DNA of 64,000 bases from Anas platyrhynchos (GCF_047663525.1 NC_092590.1:55574001-55638000); one strand, 5' to 3'. Counted from the first letter of the stretch, positions 12,032 to 23,610 are shown. Made by a program: numbers and translations. Notes: a model not told the origin generated them from the sequence alone.

Positions 12032-12685
12032 CAGCAAACAGAGCAAGAGAGCAAGATGTCAGGAAATGCTTTTGCTGACTTGACACAAAAAATATATTTC
12101 TTATCCAAAATGACCGAAGAAGCTGAATAAGCCACTTCACCTTCCTTCCTTTCCTCCTCTCCCTCACTAGGTTTTCTGTTTGTGTAAAGGACATTTCTTC
12201 AGACCTCTGACAACCTTTCTAGCACTACTCATGTTGTCATTTACTCTCCTGCATAGTCAGCTCCTGGGACTATTCAGAACAGCAGACACCTCTTGGTTTG
12301 GCTGCCCCCAGCTGCCAGCGAGGAACCTCGTGTACATGAACCATCACCACCAATGCTGATGGACACAGGTCCCCAGCAGCACCACCTGAGTGTGGCAAAA
12401 CCTCCTGCTTGGACCCATCACGCACACGTGGTTGTGGCAGAGCTTTTGGTGGTGGGTTTTTCTGGAAGCAGAAATCAAACTCATAGCAAGTCAACTTTTC
12501 CTCCTGAGCCTCTCAATCTCTCTGCTATATGTCCTGATAGCTTTCAAGGAGCAATTTTGTGGGTATAAGCCAATTATGCTCAAAAGAACTGCATACTACA
12601 GAAATTCTGAAGGAATTCGTGTAATTTCTTCTAGGAAGTGTCATGTATTGCTCCCATGATCACTATAACAAACTGTGATCCTAGC

Positions 12686-12712
12686 AAAAAAAAAAAAAAA
12701 AAAAAAAAAAAA
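12686..12712. repeat. Poly-A, 27 nt
   Basis: Uninterrupted A homopolymer. Confidence 0.95.
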
Positions 12713-13013
12713 GACAAAAAGTACCTTTGTGTTCAGAATCCTGGTTCTTTGCTAGTGTAAATAATTGTTTCCTTCCCCTCTCCTTTGTATATCTTTCTTC
12801 TTCTGAGCCAACACAGGTAAGGAGGTTGGATCCTGTTCCTTATGATATTGCACATCAGGAGGAGTTTCACAAATCCTAATCACATTCATCTGCACAGCCC
12901 CACTGAGAGCACTGTGGGCACAAGGCGGTCCCCTGGATCATTATCAACAGGAATGACTAGTGAGCAAGTGTCTGTCAGAAACTGTGTGAATAATCAGTGT
13001 TCTTTTTAGGCAG

Positions 13014-13070
13014 GGAATGCACCGGATGATCTCCCAAAGTCCCTTCCAGCACTCTGAATATGTGATAACA
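13014..13070 (+). mobile_element. CR1 LINE 3' tail fragment
   Basis: The order ggatgatctcccaaag - tcccttccagc - actctgaatatgtgataa matches the CR1 3' end (GGATGATCTCCAGAGGTCCCTTCCAACCC followed by ATTCTGTGA octamers), with substitutions. It is a heavily 5'-truncated and diverged copy. Confidence 0.8.
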
Positions 13071-14530
13071 TGAGGAGAAGAGGACCCCAGCTTGGTTTTC
13101 TAAGTCTGCTGTTTGCAGGACTCCACATATCAGCTAAGGAAAAAAGCATCCTTTTGCCTGCAAGCAAAATTCATTGATAGGTGTGCAAAATCCCATTGCT
13201 GTACTCCCAAATAAAGCTGTCACTTTATGTCAAATTTTCAGAAATATTTAACAATTTTCTTCCAAAGGATTACCACATTTTACTTTAACTGTGAGGCTTT
13301 TTTCTAATGACAGGTTCCTTGTTCAAGATAAAGCTTTTTTGTAACAGCTGTAATGTATGAGCTTGGAACTGGAGCCTGGAAGGCAGCAGCCGTCCTTCTG
13401 CATTGTTAGTTTAGAGAAAAAAAAATGTTTTGTTAGAATTCAACCCAATGATGCCCTGTAAAATGATTATTTTCTTATGTGCTTCATTGGAAGAAAATCC
13501 ATATTAGAGAAGAATTAAATTCTAGAGATTTAGGTAAAACAATTTTCAGCATTACTCTTCTTTCTATTTTCCACAAGAAAACTAAGAACAAGTACACACT
13601 TTAATGAAAATTTCATTTTTGAATAAAGATCCTCATTTCTAAAGGAGAAACAAATATTTCACTCCATGAAACTTTGCTTACTGATGGTATGAACAGAAGT
13701 GTGATGGTGCTAAGCTGGAGCTGCTGCAGCATGGTCAGGTGTGTGCCCAGGTGGGTGCTGTGCCTTGATGTCGGGGCAATACCTCCCCTGCCGCTCCTGG
13801 CAGCATCAAGGACTATTTAAGCTGAGTTCAAAGACTTTACTTGAACTGCATTTGGCAGTGCTTATGTGATTTTCTCTGTTGCCTAAAGTTCAACTTGTAC
13901 TAAAGGTTGTACTAAAGGCATGGTAGCAGGTGAAGGAACAGGTACTTCTTGGAGTTCTCTGGGTTTTTGTGTTGTCTGTTTGCAACCTTTCATGGATGCT
14001 CAAAGCACAGCTCTTGTTGTCTCCACTTGCTCACGTAATATCTGTTACTGTTTTCACTGCAAAGGGTCTATTATTTCCATTGCCTCCAAATTAAACAAGT
14101 GAATTTTGAGGTAAAATGGGGCTAGATGGATCTGTCTGGGGAAAAAAAAAAAAAAAGAAAAAAAAAAAGGAAGTGAAACATGGTCCAAATTACAGAAGTA
14201 GAAGAAAAAAATAGAGGGAAGCAAAGCACAGTACATCTCAGAAGGAAAAATAAAACAAAATGAAACAAAGCAAAACAAAAATACCATTGGCATTGTAGTA
14301 GTAAGCGCTGCTAACAACACTGCCATGCTCACTGGTGTGAGCGGAGGCACCTCTGACTCAGGGTGCCCCACGTTCCTCTCAGTCTCTCTTGCTTAAATTC
14401 TGTCTATAATGCCAGTAGATGTTTTGGCTTTGTCAAAGTTATTATTAACAAACCACTAATTACCAAGCTAATACCATTTAAAAAAGCAATTAAGGCCTAT
14501 AAAATTCATATAAACTCTCTGTTTTTGCAG
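13071..14530. other. Gene-free stretch
   Basis: An A-rich low-complexity tract occupies about 14142-14280. Just before 14530 is AT-rich sequence with several TAAT cores (14430-14510), which could belong to a conserved element around the exon-like block that follows. No gene is recognised. Confidence 0.5.
14142..14168. repeat. A-rich homopolymer tract
   Basis: Fifteen and then about eleven A residues, interrupted by G. Degenerate A-rich sequence continues to about 14280. Confidence 0.85.
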
Positions 14531-14587
14531 GAGCAGTTTGGCAGGGGTGGTGGAGTCCATTACCTTCCCGGCTCGCTTCCAAGCAGT
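14531..14587 (+). other. Candidate 57-bp exon (unverified)
   Basis: The acceptor ctctctgtttttgcag ends at 14530 and a near-consensus donor agt|gtaagtc begins at 14588. The enclosed 57 bp is a multiple of three and contains no stop in any of the three + strand frames. One frame reads SSLAGVVESITFPARF, another EQFGRGGGVHYLPGS. I recognise neither. It could be a micro-exon, a lncRNA exon or a chance pair. Its setting in TAAT-rich sequence fits a conserved element. Confidence 0.22.
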
Positions 14588-16728
14588 GTAAGTCATCAGG
14601 ACTGTGCTGGGAGGGGAGCTGGGAGATTGGTCGTGGCAAGATAATAAGAGGTAGTTTTTAATTTGTGTTTGATTTCCTAGATGAAGATGTTCAACTACTG
14701 AGCACTTCGATTAGTATTAGGACTGCAATAACTAAGCTGAAGCAATTCCTCCTGATCTAGGTTTCTTTCTGGTTGATTTAATGAACACATATAAATGCTA
14801 ATCTGGTGAATGAATACAGATGAGTTAGTACTGGCTTCTTTCTGAACTGCTGGGTTAAATGTAAACCCCTTGACCTCATCATCTTTGTGTATCCACTATA
14901 CATCTGCCTGTGGTGCACCACTTCACCACCAGGACCAAAAGAACAATGTATGAAACAATGCTTCTGCCAAAGTAGCACCACATTCATTGGTAACAGGCAA
15001 TTTTAGGGCACACAAATTTATTTGTTCTCTTGCTAAGACTGCTTTCTCTCCTAGAAAGTCATGTTAATCATGCTGTCAAATATTTTTTCAGGGTTTCTGA
15101 TGGGAAAACCTAGAGAAGAGCTCATGGTTATCATTATCCCTAATAGAGCTTGTCCTGCAGGAGACCTGGAGGCATTAGGTCATGGATCGGGTGCTATGCA
15201 ACATGCTGCGAAATGTGGATCACATCCCGTGTTTTTCCCCATAGATTTTATCTTCTGAATAGAAAGTGCCTTTTTCCTTCGTCAGTCTTCCTCAGGACAG
15301 AGTACTTGACTGGACTCAAAATGTTATACGAGAATTACCTTTTTTGTTAATATTTACATTTATACAGAAGTCAGACCAATGATGTCCATGACACTGCTTC
15401 TGACTGTGCCACAAATTCTTCCAGTTACTGTGTATGTGTAATCAATAGTTTTACTTTGATCTTATTATGTATGATTTGATATATACAATCCTCATCATTG
15501 CTTCCAGGTTTATTAAAGGACAGTGAATTGCTTTGAACAATTACCCAAGTCTAAAATAATGTGTGAGTATTCATGGGCTGTGGTTTTTGTTTATGTATAT
15601 ACAGCTTGCAGTTTTCACACTGGCTGAGTGTATTTCACTTTTATGCTACACGTTTTTAATACATTTTCAGCCACAGAGGATTTAATTCCACTTTACAGCA
15701 GTCTTGTCTGAACCCTCAGATTAAGCTGAAAAGGTGCTGGGAAATATTGAAAAAGAGGAAAAAAATAGAAACGTACAGATGCTCATCATTAGCTAACTGC
15801 AGGATGCTACAAAAAAAAAAAAAAAAATAAACTGGAAAACATTTTTTGTATAAAGTCATACATCTGTATAGTACTGTTCATCTTTTCATCAGTGTACAGG
15901 GGTGGTGAGCTAGGGGTCTTCTTTCAGTACTGGGACAAGACACAGTGTGCTGTTGTGATATAATCATGACCATTGTATTCTCACATGTTCAATTGTAAAA
16001 TAATTGCCATCAAATGGTTTGGAGACTGAAGTTGGAGGTACAAAACATTTCAAAATCAGATGCAAACTGTTTCTTTGTATTTTTATATGGGCAGGTGGAG
16101 ACAAAGCAAAACAGGATTTCAGTGCCCCTCAGAGTACCCCTGCCAGAGCTAGTCACTCTCCCCAGGCTTCAAGCTGGCTTGACAAGCAGAGTGTTTTCAG
16201 CTGGGCTATACCTGATTTGAGACAGCTTGCTTGTTCTGTGCAAATCCGTTTCTAACAATGGCTTGTGGTACAATTTGCTCTTCAACGTCATATATATTGT
16301 TTTTGCAGTTCTTGTTTGTTTTGTGGAGGAAAAAAAAAAAAAAAGAGAGAAAGAGAACAGAGAAACTGTAGTGAGGTTGAAAATTTCCCTGTCATACAGC
16401 CTTCTGTCGCTGCTTAGCATCAAGGTGTGTGGATATTTTGTCATGTCTAGTCACTCCATCCATACCCACTGCTGATGCTTGGCTCTCCCAGCAGCCTGCT
16501 CCCTCCTCCCCTCCTGCATGACCAGTGTGTGATTTGTGTGCCCCAAGTGAATATTTGAAGGAATTACTGTAAAGGGAGTTAGATCTCATGGTGATGTGTC
16601 ACACCTGCCACTCTTTCTTGAAGGTGGTTATCAGAGGCTTTCATCCCCGCGTGATGCCTGGTAATAGAAAAAAGAGCAGGTTCCACATTTAAATATCACC
16701 ACAGAACTGTGCTGAAAGCCAAGGTAAT

Positions 16729-16747
16729 GATAATTTCCTGCTGAAAT
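16729..16747 (+). repeat. 19-bp direct repeat, copy 1
   Basis: GATAATTTCCTGCTGAAAT occurs here and again at 17626-17644. Upstream, three more bases match with one T/C difference. I saw no longer flanking similarity. Confidence 0.85.
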
Positions 16748-17056
16748 TCATCTCTGGGCATACATCCTTCATATGAATGTCATTCTAGGGTGCTTGGGTG
16801 GACTGGAGACCACCCAGCTCAGGAGATGTGGGCTGATACACGGGACAGACAGGGAGACACTTTGCCCTGTGCAGCAGTGCAGGTGGATAGTTGTACCCAC
16901 AGCCTGCAGAGGGGCCTTCTGGTGTGCTATGATCTCTTGCTGCAAGTGGAGAAACAGTTTTATGATCATTTGGTTTCAGAAATCATGCATTTTTATATTC
17001 TTGCAAGTAATCTGAATTGCAATAAATGTTCCCGGCTTCATCGCAAAAGCTAATTT

Positions 17057-17094
17057 AAAAAAAAAAAAAAAAAAAAAAAGGAAGAAAAAAAAAG
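17057..17094. repeat. A-rich tract
   Basis: About 23 A residues, then GGAAG and another A run. Confidence 0.9.
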
Positions 17095-17625
17095 AACCTT
17101 TTAATATTAACATAAGGTTCGTGTGGGATATATATCCCCTGTATCTGGATGACCTTCCTGTTTCATGGGCCCGTTTTCCTGCTGTACAGCCCTGCTGCCT
17201 GCATGTGCACAGGCTCTGTGTGCAGTACGTGTCCCCGTTCCAGAGCGCTTCTCTCCATCCGAGAGTGGAAGGGGTTCGGCTCTCATTATTTTTGAGTCAC
17301 TGAGTCAATTGCCTGTACTTTTTCTGCTAACCACCCGTGACTATTATGGGATGTGTGTGAACACCCCCTGCCTCCACAGGCGCAGACCTTCCTCCTCCTT
17401 CCCCTGACCTCTGCACAAGCTCACACCCACTGAGCACACAAGTGTGTGCATGTGCTGTGGCAATACCTGCAGTTGTCTCGGGGCCTCTTGTTCTGGGAGA
17501 CAGAAATTGTGAAATTAGGCAGCTTCTTTTGTTTTCTTTTCCCCCTTTGCAGGGATTAATAAATGGCTGAATTCTTCTTGGCTTGATTTTTTTTTCTGTT
17601 CTTAGAGCTTGCTTCAGTAAATAAC

Positions 17626-17644
17626 GATAATTTCCTGCTGAAAT
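17626..17644 (+). repeat. 19-bp direct repeat, copy 2
   Basis: Exact second copy of the 16729-16747 sequence, about 0.9 kb downstream on the same strand. Confidence 0.85.
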
Positions 17645-19685
17645 GCTTCTGCTGCACTTTGCCTGTTTCACTTCCCTTCAAAAAGAAGTGACTGCAGAGT
17701 AAACACCAGACCAGTGCTCAGCACGCCTCTTAACCAGGGTTAAATCTAACCACATCGCCTTGTGATTTGACCCAGCTCCTGATTTCACCAGCTACAGCTT
17801 CCAGCTTCGAGCTAGAGAAAGGTTTATTAGTTTTAAAGACTGCGCCCAAGTTTTAGGCTATGTATGTTCAGCTTTTCACAAGGCAGAATAAATCTCCAAG
17901 ATCCTTTGTGCAAACTACCTGCTCTTTTCATCTGGGAAATTGAAAGAGGAGCAATGCTACCTTCAGAGGCTTTTATCAGAGTATTTTCAGGCTCTCATTT
18001 TATTGTAAGGACTGAAAAAAATGTTCCACATATGTGAGAGTGCTCAGCATAAAAACACCAGCAAGGGCATTACTCTTATTTCTGTGCTGGAAGAGGTTTG
18101 TGGAAGCGCAGAGCTGCCTTTCCTCCGGAGCTCCACTAAAAGCAGGAGGGACAAGGAGCAGCCGCGTGCTGCAGCTCCCTCCAGGGCTGAGGTTAGAGGT
18201 GCAGCGAGGGTTATCTAAGGGCATGTTTATGTGGAGCAGAGGTGTACCATGCACAGGGCCCTTTTAGGGAACTAAAATGCCCTAATGTGCCTCTCCAGCT
18301 CCGGGGCCCCCCAAGGAGCATTTGGTGGCTGAATGCAGCAGGAGCACATACCTGCCATGCCCACTCCCCTGGGGTGAAGGGCTTGTGTCAGAGATAAAAT
18401 AGAGCTGCTCCTATCAAAGGCACTGCAGCTTGCTCAGTGAAGAATTTAAGAAGACACCTGTAGCTTTTCTTACTTTTAGCTTGGAGAATGTATTTGTTAA
18501 CATGGGGTTAGCTGTAGCTCTTTTCCTCTCATACGTGAGGAAAAGAGATGAGACTTTTATCCTACCCATGAACTCTTTCTGAGCAGACTCTTCCATGCAA
18601 GTCTGTGATGTTGTTTATGAAATTATGTGTCTGGATTTGACCTATGAAAGGAAATTCATTCTCAGATTACACTCTTTTGGACACTGGAAACTGATTTGAA
18701 GGCCAGCTGGTTTAGTTAGCAAAGGGCATTGTGTCCAGGCCATGACATCTCTGCACATCCCAAGTGACAGGAGTTAGTTAAATAATTTTAGACTGGTACC
18801 AGTAGCAAAAAAAAAACAACAAACAAACAAAAAAAAACTGTAAATATGTTTTGAGAAGGAGCTGAGCACTGATGATGTTGGGATCTTTGTCAAAAAGACA
18901 AACCTTTCACATCTAAACCTGCAGGCAGAGCCAGCTCAAGGTCTTTCAATCATGCTGGCAAGTAGATGATTTCTGGCCATGCTGGGCTCAGCAAGCTGAT
19001 GGGACAGAAGAGAGGGTGGTCACGGGAGGAGACCAAAGATCCATGAGGGTTTCCTTGGGCTCTGTCTTTCATTTCACTGCCCTCCTCACAAGCTAACCCT
19101 CTATTCTCATCTCCTCTTCCCCAGAAATGGGGTTCCAGGGAAGTGCAGGAGGATGCACCTCTCTGCAGCACTGGAATTGTTCAGGGCTCCAGGCTCTGGA
19201 GGCCAGAGGTAGGATTGGGTATTCCCTTGCTCCCACAGCTCTTCCTTCTCTTCTTCCAGCATCACCAAGGTAAAGAACCTCCCATTCACCTAAAAAAAAT
19301 GTAGTCTGCTCCCCTGTCTATCTACTTTGCCTATATACATTTGGTGTTGTCCACATAAATGCTTCTCCTAGACAGAAGACAAAATGTCTATGGGCTTCCA
19401 AGCTGGACTTCTCTGGAAGAAATATTGCTGTGTCTCCAGCATACTGAGATCTTTTGCTTAGGAAACACAATATTTCACAGACTATTTTCAAACATGCTTG
19501 TCCTCCAACCCACAGCTTTAAATCTGAAAAAAAGCAAAACCCTCCAGGATTAAATACAGAATTAATTGCAGACTGCATCTGCTTACTGAATTGTGTACAA
19601 ATATTTAACCTGTAATCATACACTAGGAAACACTTTGTGTACCAAAACAAAAATATAGAATTGAAATAGAGGCTTTTTAACCTTA

Positions 19686-19709
19686 TAATAATAATAATTA
19701 TTATTATTA
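19686..19709. repeat. Perfect 24-bp AAT/ATT palindrome
   Basis: Four TAA units run directly into four TTA units with no spacer, so each 12-bp half is the reverse complement of the other. It is prone to form a cruciform or hairpin. Confidence 0.9.
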
Positions 19710-19819
19710 CACAATAATAGATATTCCTTACCTCGCCAATCAGTTTTCTCTTCTTTAGAACCATTTCATTTCTGGGTAACACACCTTGCACTTGTGTTTT
19801 CCATGGTTTCCCCCTTAGT

Positions 19820-19842
19820 AAAACAAACAAACAAACAAACAA
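19820..19842. repeat. (AAAC)n microsatellite
   Basis: Five AAAC/CAAA units. Confidence 0.85.
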
Positions 19843-20059
19843 CCTGTAGGGGGGTTCATAATCTCCTGAATGAACTGCAGCCACCAAACTTTAAACAAGT
19901 GGTTTCTTGCTGCAGCAAGGTCAGCTCTTGGCAGTGGTGATAAACTGTAAAATATTTATTGCACAGCTGATACCACAATAAGCCCTGTTCAGAAGGAAAC
20001 ATTACCAACTGGGATAACCTCCCCCCAAAAACCACTATCCCTCAACTTCGGCTATTCAT

Positions 20060-20240
20060 TGCCAGAAATTTTTGATTGCCTTTTTAAGATCAGTTTTGGA
20101 GGACACCTTCCTTGATCAAATGCTGTTGCCTTTAAAGATTAGTGCTAGCGGCCTAATCACACTGCACTTAGCTTAATTTGCTTTGCTATGGACTCATTAA
20201 ATTCTTTTCTTTCGGTTAGAAACCCCACCATGGCTTGGCA
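20060..20240. promoter_or_regulatory. Candidate regulatory block, TAATC-rich
   Basis: Within 180 bp there are GATTAG, CCTAATCAC and TTAGCTTAATTTGC (about 20137-20180), the kind of cores bound by bicoid-class and other homeodomain proteins. Repeats are absent. This is inferred from motifs alone. Confidence 0.15.
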
Positions 20241-20445
20241 GAGGAACAGGAAATCTCTGCTGGGTGCTCCAGGGCTGTGACTGCTCTTTCGTTTTAACCC
20301 ACAGTCTGGAAGGTGCTGCAGCAAATTGTGGCTGGATCGCTCTTCCCTTCCTATGTAAAGAGCTCACAAGCATTTAAAACACTTTGTCAGCTGAACAGAG
20401 AGGGAGAAAAATTACTCTGATGTAAAAATGGCTCAGACTGGTGGT

Positions 20446-20515
20446 AGATCAATTAGATCAATTAGACCTGATGTTTAATTTTAGATTAAACCTGAAATTA
20501 GATTAGACCTAAAAC
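20446..20515. repeat. Short tandem cluster of AGATCAATT / AGATTAAACCT units
   Basis: AGATCAATT is repeated twice in tandem, followed by diverged AGACCTGA, AGATTAAACCTGA and AGATTAGACCTAA units. It looks like a small local tandem expansion. Confidence 0.6.
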
Positions 20516-21724
20516 CTCCAGTGGTAACAAGCTCTACAACTGATGATACTCAACTCAAGGATTCTTTCATCCCATCCCACCTTGCGATAGATCCAGCACT
20601 TGGTGGTCAAGGAGAGGCTTTCCTGAATGGCTGCTGTCATCTGGATGGATGATGTACACTGAGAAAGAAAAGTGAGCTTCAAACACTGGGCAACACTTGC
20701 TGCTTCTTTGAACTGGGCTCTGTGGATCTGAGTACAGTAAGAAATGCTCTACCTATCACCACCAGCACTGGATCTTTGTGGAGGTTTGGCATTACTGCTC
20801 AGAAATGGTTGTTACTGCAAGGCCTGGAAACCCCTCAGACAGCTGTGTGCAGACCTGTCGTGGACACCTGTGCACCTGCCAAGGTGTGCAGGGAGATGTC
20901 AATGGAAAGCGTTTGCTGCATTTTCTGTAATATTGATTAATTTAAAACAAAGTCTCTCATTTAGAAGAAATAATCTGCAGATGTTGGCAAAGAAGAACTT
21001 CTGCCAGTAATGCCTATTTTGCTCCTCTGAACAGAGCAAATGGAGCATAAGCTGTCTGTACAGGAGGTGGATTCCCAGGGGAATTTATGGGCAAATTTAT
21101 CAAATGAAAACACTGTAGAAAAGCCTTGCTTCTGGACAAATGGGCCCTGTTTTTAAGGATGGTGATGCTAGAATACTTTAGAGAATTTTCTACCACTGAG
21201 CCCCTCCGTTTGCTTTTCTGGATTATTTTCCCTTAAAGAATGTAACTGCCTGAAATATTTGAGGCTAATGTTGAATTCTCATTTCAATTAAAGTACTTGA
21301 TGGCGATTTCCCTCCTGATTATTTGCTCACCAATACTGGTAAATTCTGATAGATTTTTTTATACTTGCCACATTTGCAAAATCTGGAATTGCATCCCTTT
21401 GGCAACTTTTGACTTATGATAGTTTGGAGGGAACACGCTGCTAACTTGAACTTTGCAGTATCTGGCTCTTTGGCTTCGTTACACCAACAGTGGTTTGGTT
21501 CTTCAGTTCCTGCTTAAAGCGAAACTCTCTTAGGTAGTCAAGTGTGGTTCGCTCAGGTAAAACCAATGGGATTTTCCCTACTGTAAAAAAAAAAACAGAG
21601 CACAATTAGATAAATATCTGTTTGGAAGGACAAACTCCTTTCAAAACAACATTTAGGTTACAGAACAGTAATAAAGCAAGATATTGTATACTCAACCCTG
21701 GATATTTCTTTTCAAAATTAAGAA

Positions 21725-21747
21725 GAATTAAGAAGAATTCTTAATTC
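21725..21747. repeat. Perfect inverted repeat, 10-bp arms, 3-nt loop
   Basis: GAATTAAGAA (21725-21734), spacer GAA, then TTCTTAATTC (21738-21747). It sits in a cluster of GAATT/AATTAAG variants that runs to about 21790. Confidence 0.85.
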
Positions 21748-22172
21748 AGAATTCATAAGAATTAATTAAGAATAAAAAGAAATATTTTAAAAATTATTCG
21801 GAATTATGAAGAATGAATTTATTTCACTAGCTTTTATCCCCATTTTTACTGATTCTTTAAAGATTTAACTTTCAGGACTGCCAGTCTACTGTTTGTTAGG
21901 GGCTTGCGTTGTCCTGCTGTCCTAGATTAAGATCCTCTGTCCAGTCAGAAATTACAGAAATTAACTTGGGGGGGAACAACAACAACAAAACAGCTGCAGA
22001 AACGTCCTCCACAGGCAGACAAGCAGATGAAGAAGATTTTAAGATCACTGCTGATGGGAACTGTTGATCTGTTAAGTATTTGCATATATACGATTAAACA
22101 TTGTCTGTGCTAGGCTTTCCAACAACAACAAAAAGAACTCTATTTGAACAAAAGTCACCTAAGCTGAAACCC

Positions 22173-22189
22173 TTTTTTTTTTTTTTTTT
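22173..22189. repeat. Poly-T, 17 nt
   Basis: Uninterrupted T homopolymer. Confidence 0.9.
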
Positions 22190-22517
22190 CCTCGCATGAC
22201 AATGCAAGCAGGAATTACTACTTTTAAAAAAATCCGATGGTGTGTGCTTCCTGTTCCAGTTTGTTTAGTCACTCGTCTGAATTAGATCTCTGTTGGTTGG
22301 TTTCATTTACTATAAACAGGTCTTGTGCTTTGTTTCAATACATCAAAGCCCATAGCCAGGCGCAGACAGGTAATGTAAAAGGGGGTGAGAAAGTTTACAG
22401 CCTTGCTTCATTGTTTCTCTAAGTATTCAAGACAACGGTCAGAGGGATCAGACAGAGGTTAAAAGAAGGCTTGGCTGCTTTTTTTATATACTAGTTTCCC
22501 TTTTGTTCCTTTTCTAG

Positions 22518-22651
22518 AAACCAGATGTAACTTTAGGTCAGAAAAGGGTAAAATGAGGCACATGCTTGACCGCTGCTTTGGGGTGACTGGAGCAGAGAAA
22601 CCTGTAGGCTTCACCCCTTGCTATGCTAACTCCAGCGATGCTGTCCTTCAG
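22518..22651 (+). CDS. Candidate exon with start codon upstream of a CpG island (unverified)
   Basis: A pyrimidine-rich tract (cccttttgttccttttctag) ends at 22517 and a near-perfect donor ttcag|gtgagta begins at 22652, bounding 134 bp. An ATG at 22553 opens 33 codons that run in phase 0 exactly to the donor. The peptide begins MRHMLDRCFGVTGAEK and continues through a PVGFTPCYANSSD segment. I do not recognise it. It lies about 600 bp upstream of the CpG island at 23.2 kb on the same strand as that island's donor, so both could belong to one + strand locus with alternative first exons. The splice signals are the best in the window, but coding status is unproven. Confidence 0.28.
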
Positions 22652-22883
22652 GTGAGTACAGACGGTTTGCTTTCCCTTCAAATCTCATCCACCCCAAGGA
22701 CACAGATGACCGAGGAGGGTATTTTCTCTTGCCCAACACTAGTGTGGAAAAAATAAAATAAAAAAAAAAATCACTGGCTTAGCCCTTTAAAGATAAAAGG
22801 GAATTGCTCCCTCCCACAGTATTTTTAGTAAAGCTGCTCTGAAAGTTTGCTTCCTTCCAGCCTTTGCATCTCTACAGGTTTCC

Positions 22884-22940
22884 CTCTCTCTTTTTTTTTT
22901 TTCTTTTTTTTTTTTTTCCTTCTTCCTTTTTTTTTTTTTT
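22884..22940. repeat. T-rich tract
   Basis: Three T runs of about 10-14 nt separated by C and CCTTCTTCC. The + strand is almost entirely pyrimidine. Confidence 0.9.
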
Positions 22941-23104
22941 ATCTGCCCTCCTAAAACAACAGGAATGCTGCACTGGCCCTCCGCCAGCAAAGGCTCAGCG
23001 AGCAGGGTAAAATTTCAGTTCAGATTTACGGGAAGGTGTTGGGAGTAAAAATCTGGTTCGGTGAGTTTAAGGCAAGGGAGTAGCCAAGAGACAACCTTGC
23101 TACT

Positions 23105-23175
23105 GTGAGCGCAGGGAGAAAGGGAGGAGGAGGAGGAGGAGGTAGGGGGGACAAAAAGAAAAAAAAAAAAAAACC
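23105..23175. repeat. GGA repeats and poly-A
   Basis: About five GGA units at 23127-23141 are followed by G and A runs. The tract is purine-rich and borders the CpG island on its 5' side. Confidence 0.75.
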
Positions 23176-23204
23176 CCGACCCATACTGGGGGGGAGATAC
23201 CAAT

Positions 23205-23610
23205 TTTTCCTCTCTCGGAGTTTCGGCGTGCTGCTGAGCTCCGGCAGCGCTATCAGGGCTGCAGGCTGGAAGCGGGGCGTGCGAGCGCAGCGCAGCGCAG
23301 GAATGTGCGGCTTAGGGCAGAGGCTTTGGCTGAGCCACTGCTAATCGCACGGCTTTCTCCCCACATCGGACTTCTCAAAAACTCTTAAAAGAAAAAAAAA
23401 AAAAGTTGCATAGAGCCAAGAGAGGAGGTTAAGGCTCGGAGAGCGGTTGCTCTGAGTGGCAGCGTCGTGGGGAGTTGCTCAACCCTCCTCGCGTAGCGGT
23501 GGGGCAGGAGGAAAAATGCGTTAGGTCGCTGCCCCGAAGCTTGGCCTTTCCGTGCATGGTGCCGAGAGCGGCTGCGGGCGCACCGGGGCTCCAGGTAGGT
23601 GCCGTCCCTT
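23205..23610 (+). promoter_or_regulatory. CpG island / probable promoter and first exon
   Basis: By eye this roughly 400-bp block has about 30 CpGs and a GC content near 58%, so CpG is close to its expected frequency. The flanks have almost none. It contains a GCGCA-repeat core (23281-23300) and ends in a donor, ctccag|gtaggt, at 23594. That makes a + strand first exon ending at 23593 the simplest reading. Two ATGs lie inside: one at 23302 opening a 13-codon upstream frame, and one at 23556 opening 13 codons in phase to the donor (MVPRAAAGAPGLQ). The exon could equally be wholly 5' UTR. In birds, unmethylated CpG islands usually mark promoters. The gene is not identifiable because its further exons would lie outside the window or are not recognised. 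Confidence 0.55.
23594..23599 (+). other. Splice donor candidate at end of CpG-island exon
   Basis: CCAG|GTAGGT is a good vertebrate donor at the 3' edge of the CpG island. This position is what sets the proposed transcription direction as +. Confidence 0.35.

Larger units (their letters stand above)
11739..13013. other. Gene-free stretch between CR1 fragments
   Basis: The stretch holds a 36-nt poly-A (11994-12029), a 27-nt poly-A (12686-12712) and otherwise unique sequence. Neither A run follows a recognisable retroposon body, so I do not call a processed pseudogene. Confidence 0.55.
14588..17999. other. Gene-free stretch
   Basis: Unique sequence with poly-A tracts at 15811-15827, 16330-16344 and 17057-17094. 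It also holds both copies of a 19-bp exact direct repeat (16729-16747 and 17626-17644). No gene is recognised. Confidence 0.55.
18000..22517. other. Gene-free stretch with small repeats
   Basis: The stretch holds A/C-rich low complexity at 18807-18838, a perfect AAT/ATT palindrome (19686-19709), (AAAC)n at 19820-19842, a TAATC-rich candidate regulatory block near 20060-20240, a small tandem cluster at 20446-20515, an AATTAAGAA inverted-repeat cluster at 21715-21790 and poly-T at 22173-22189. No gene is recognised. The 189-codon minus-strand frame at 19318-19887 reads through the ATT repeat and is not credible. Confidence 0.55.
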
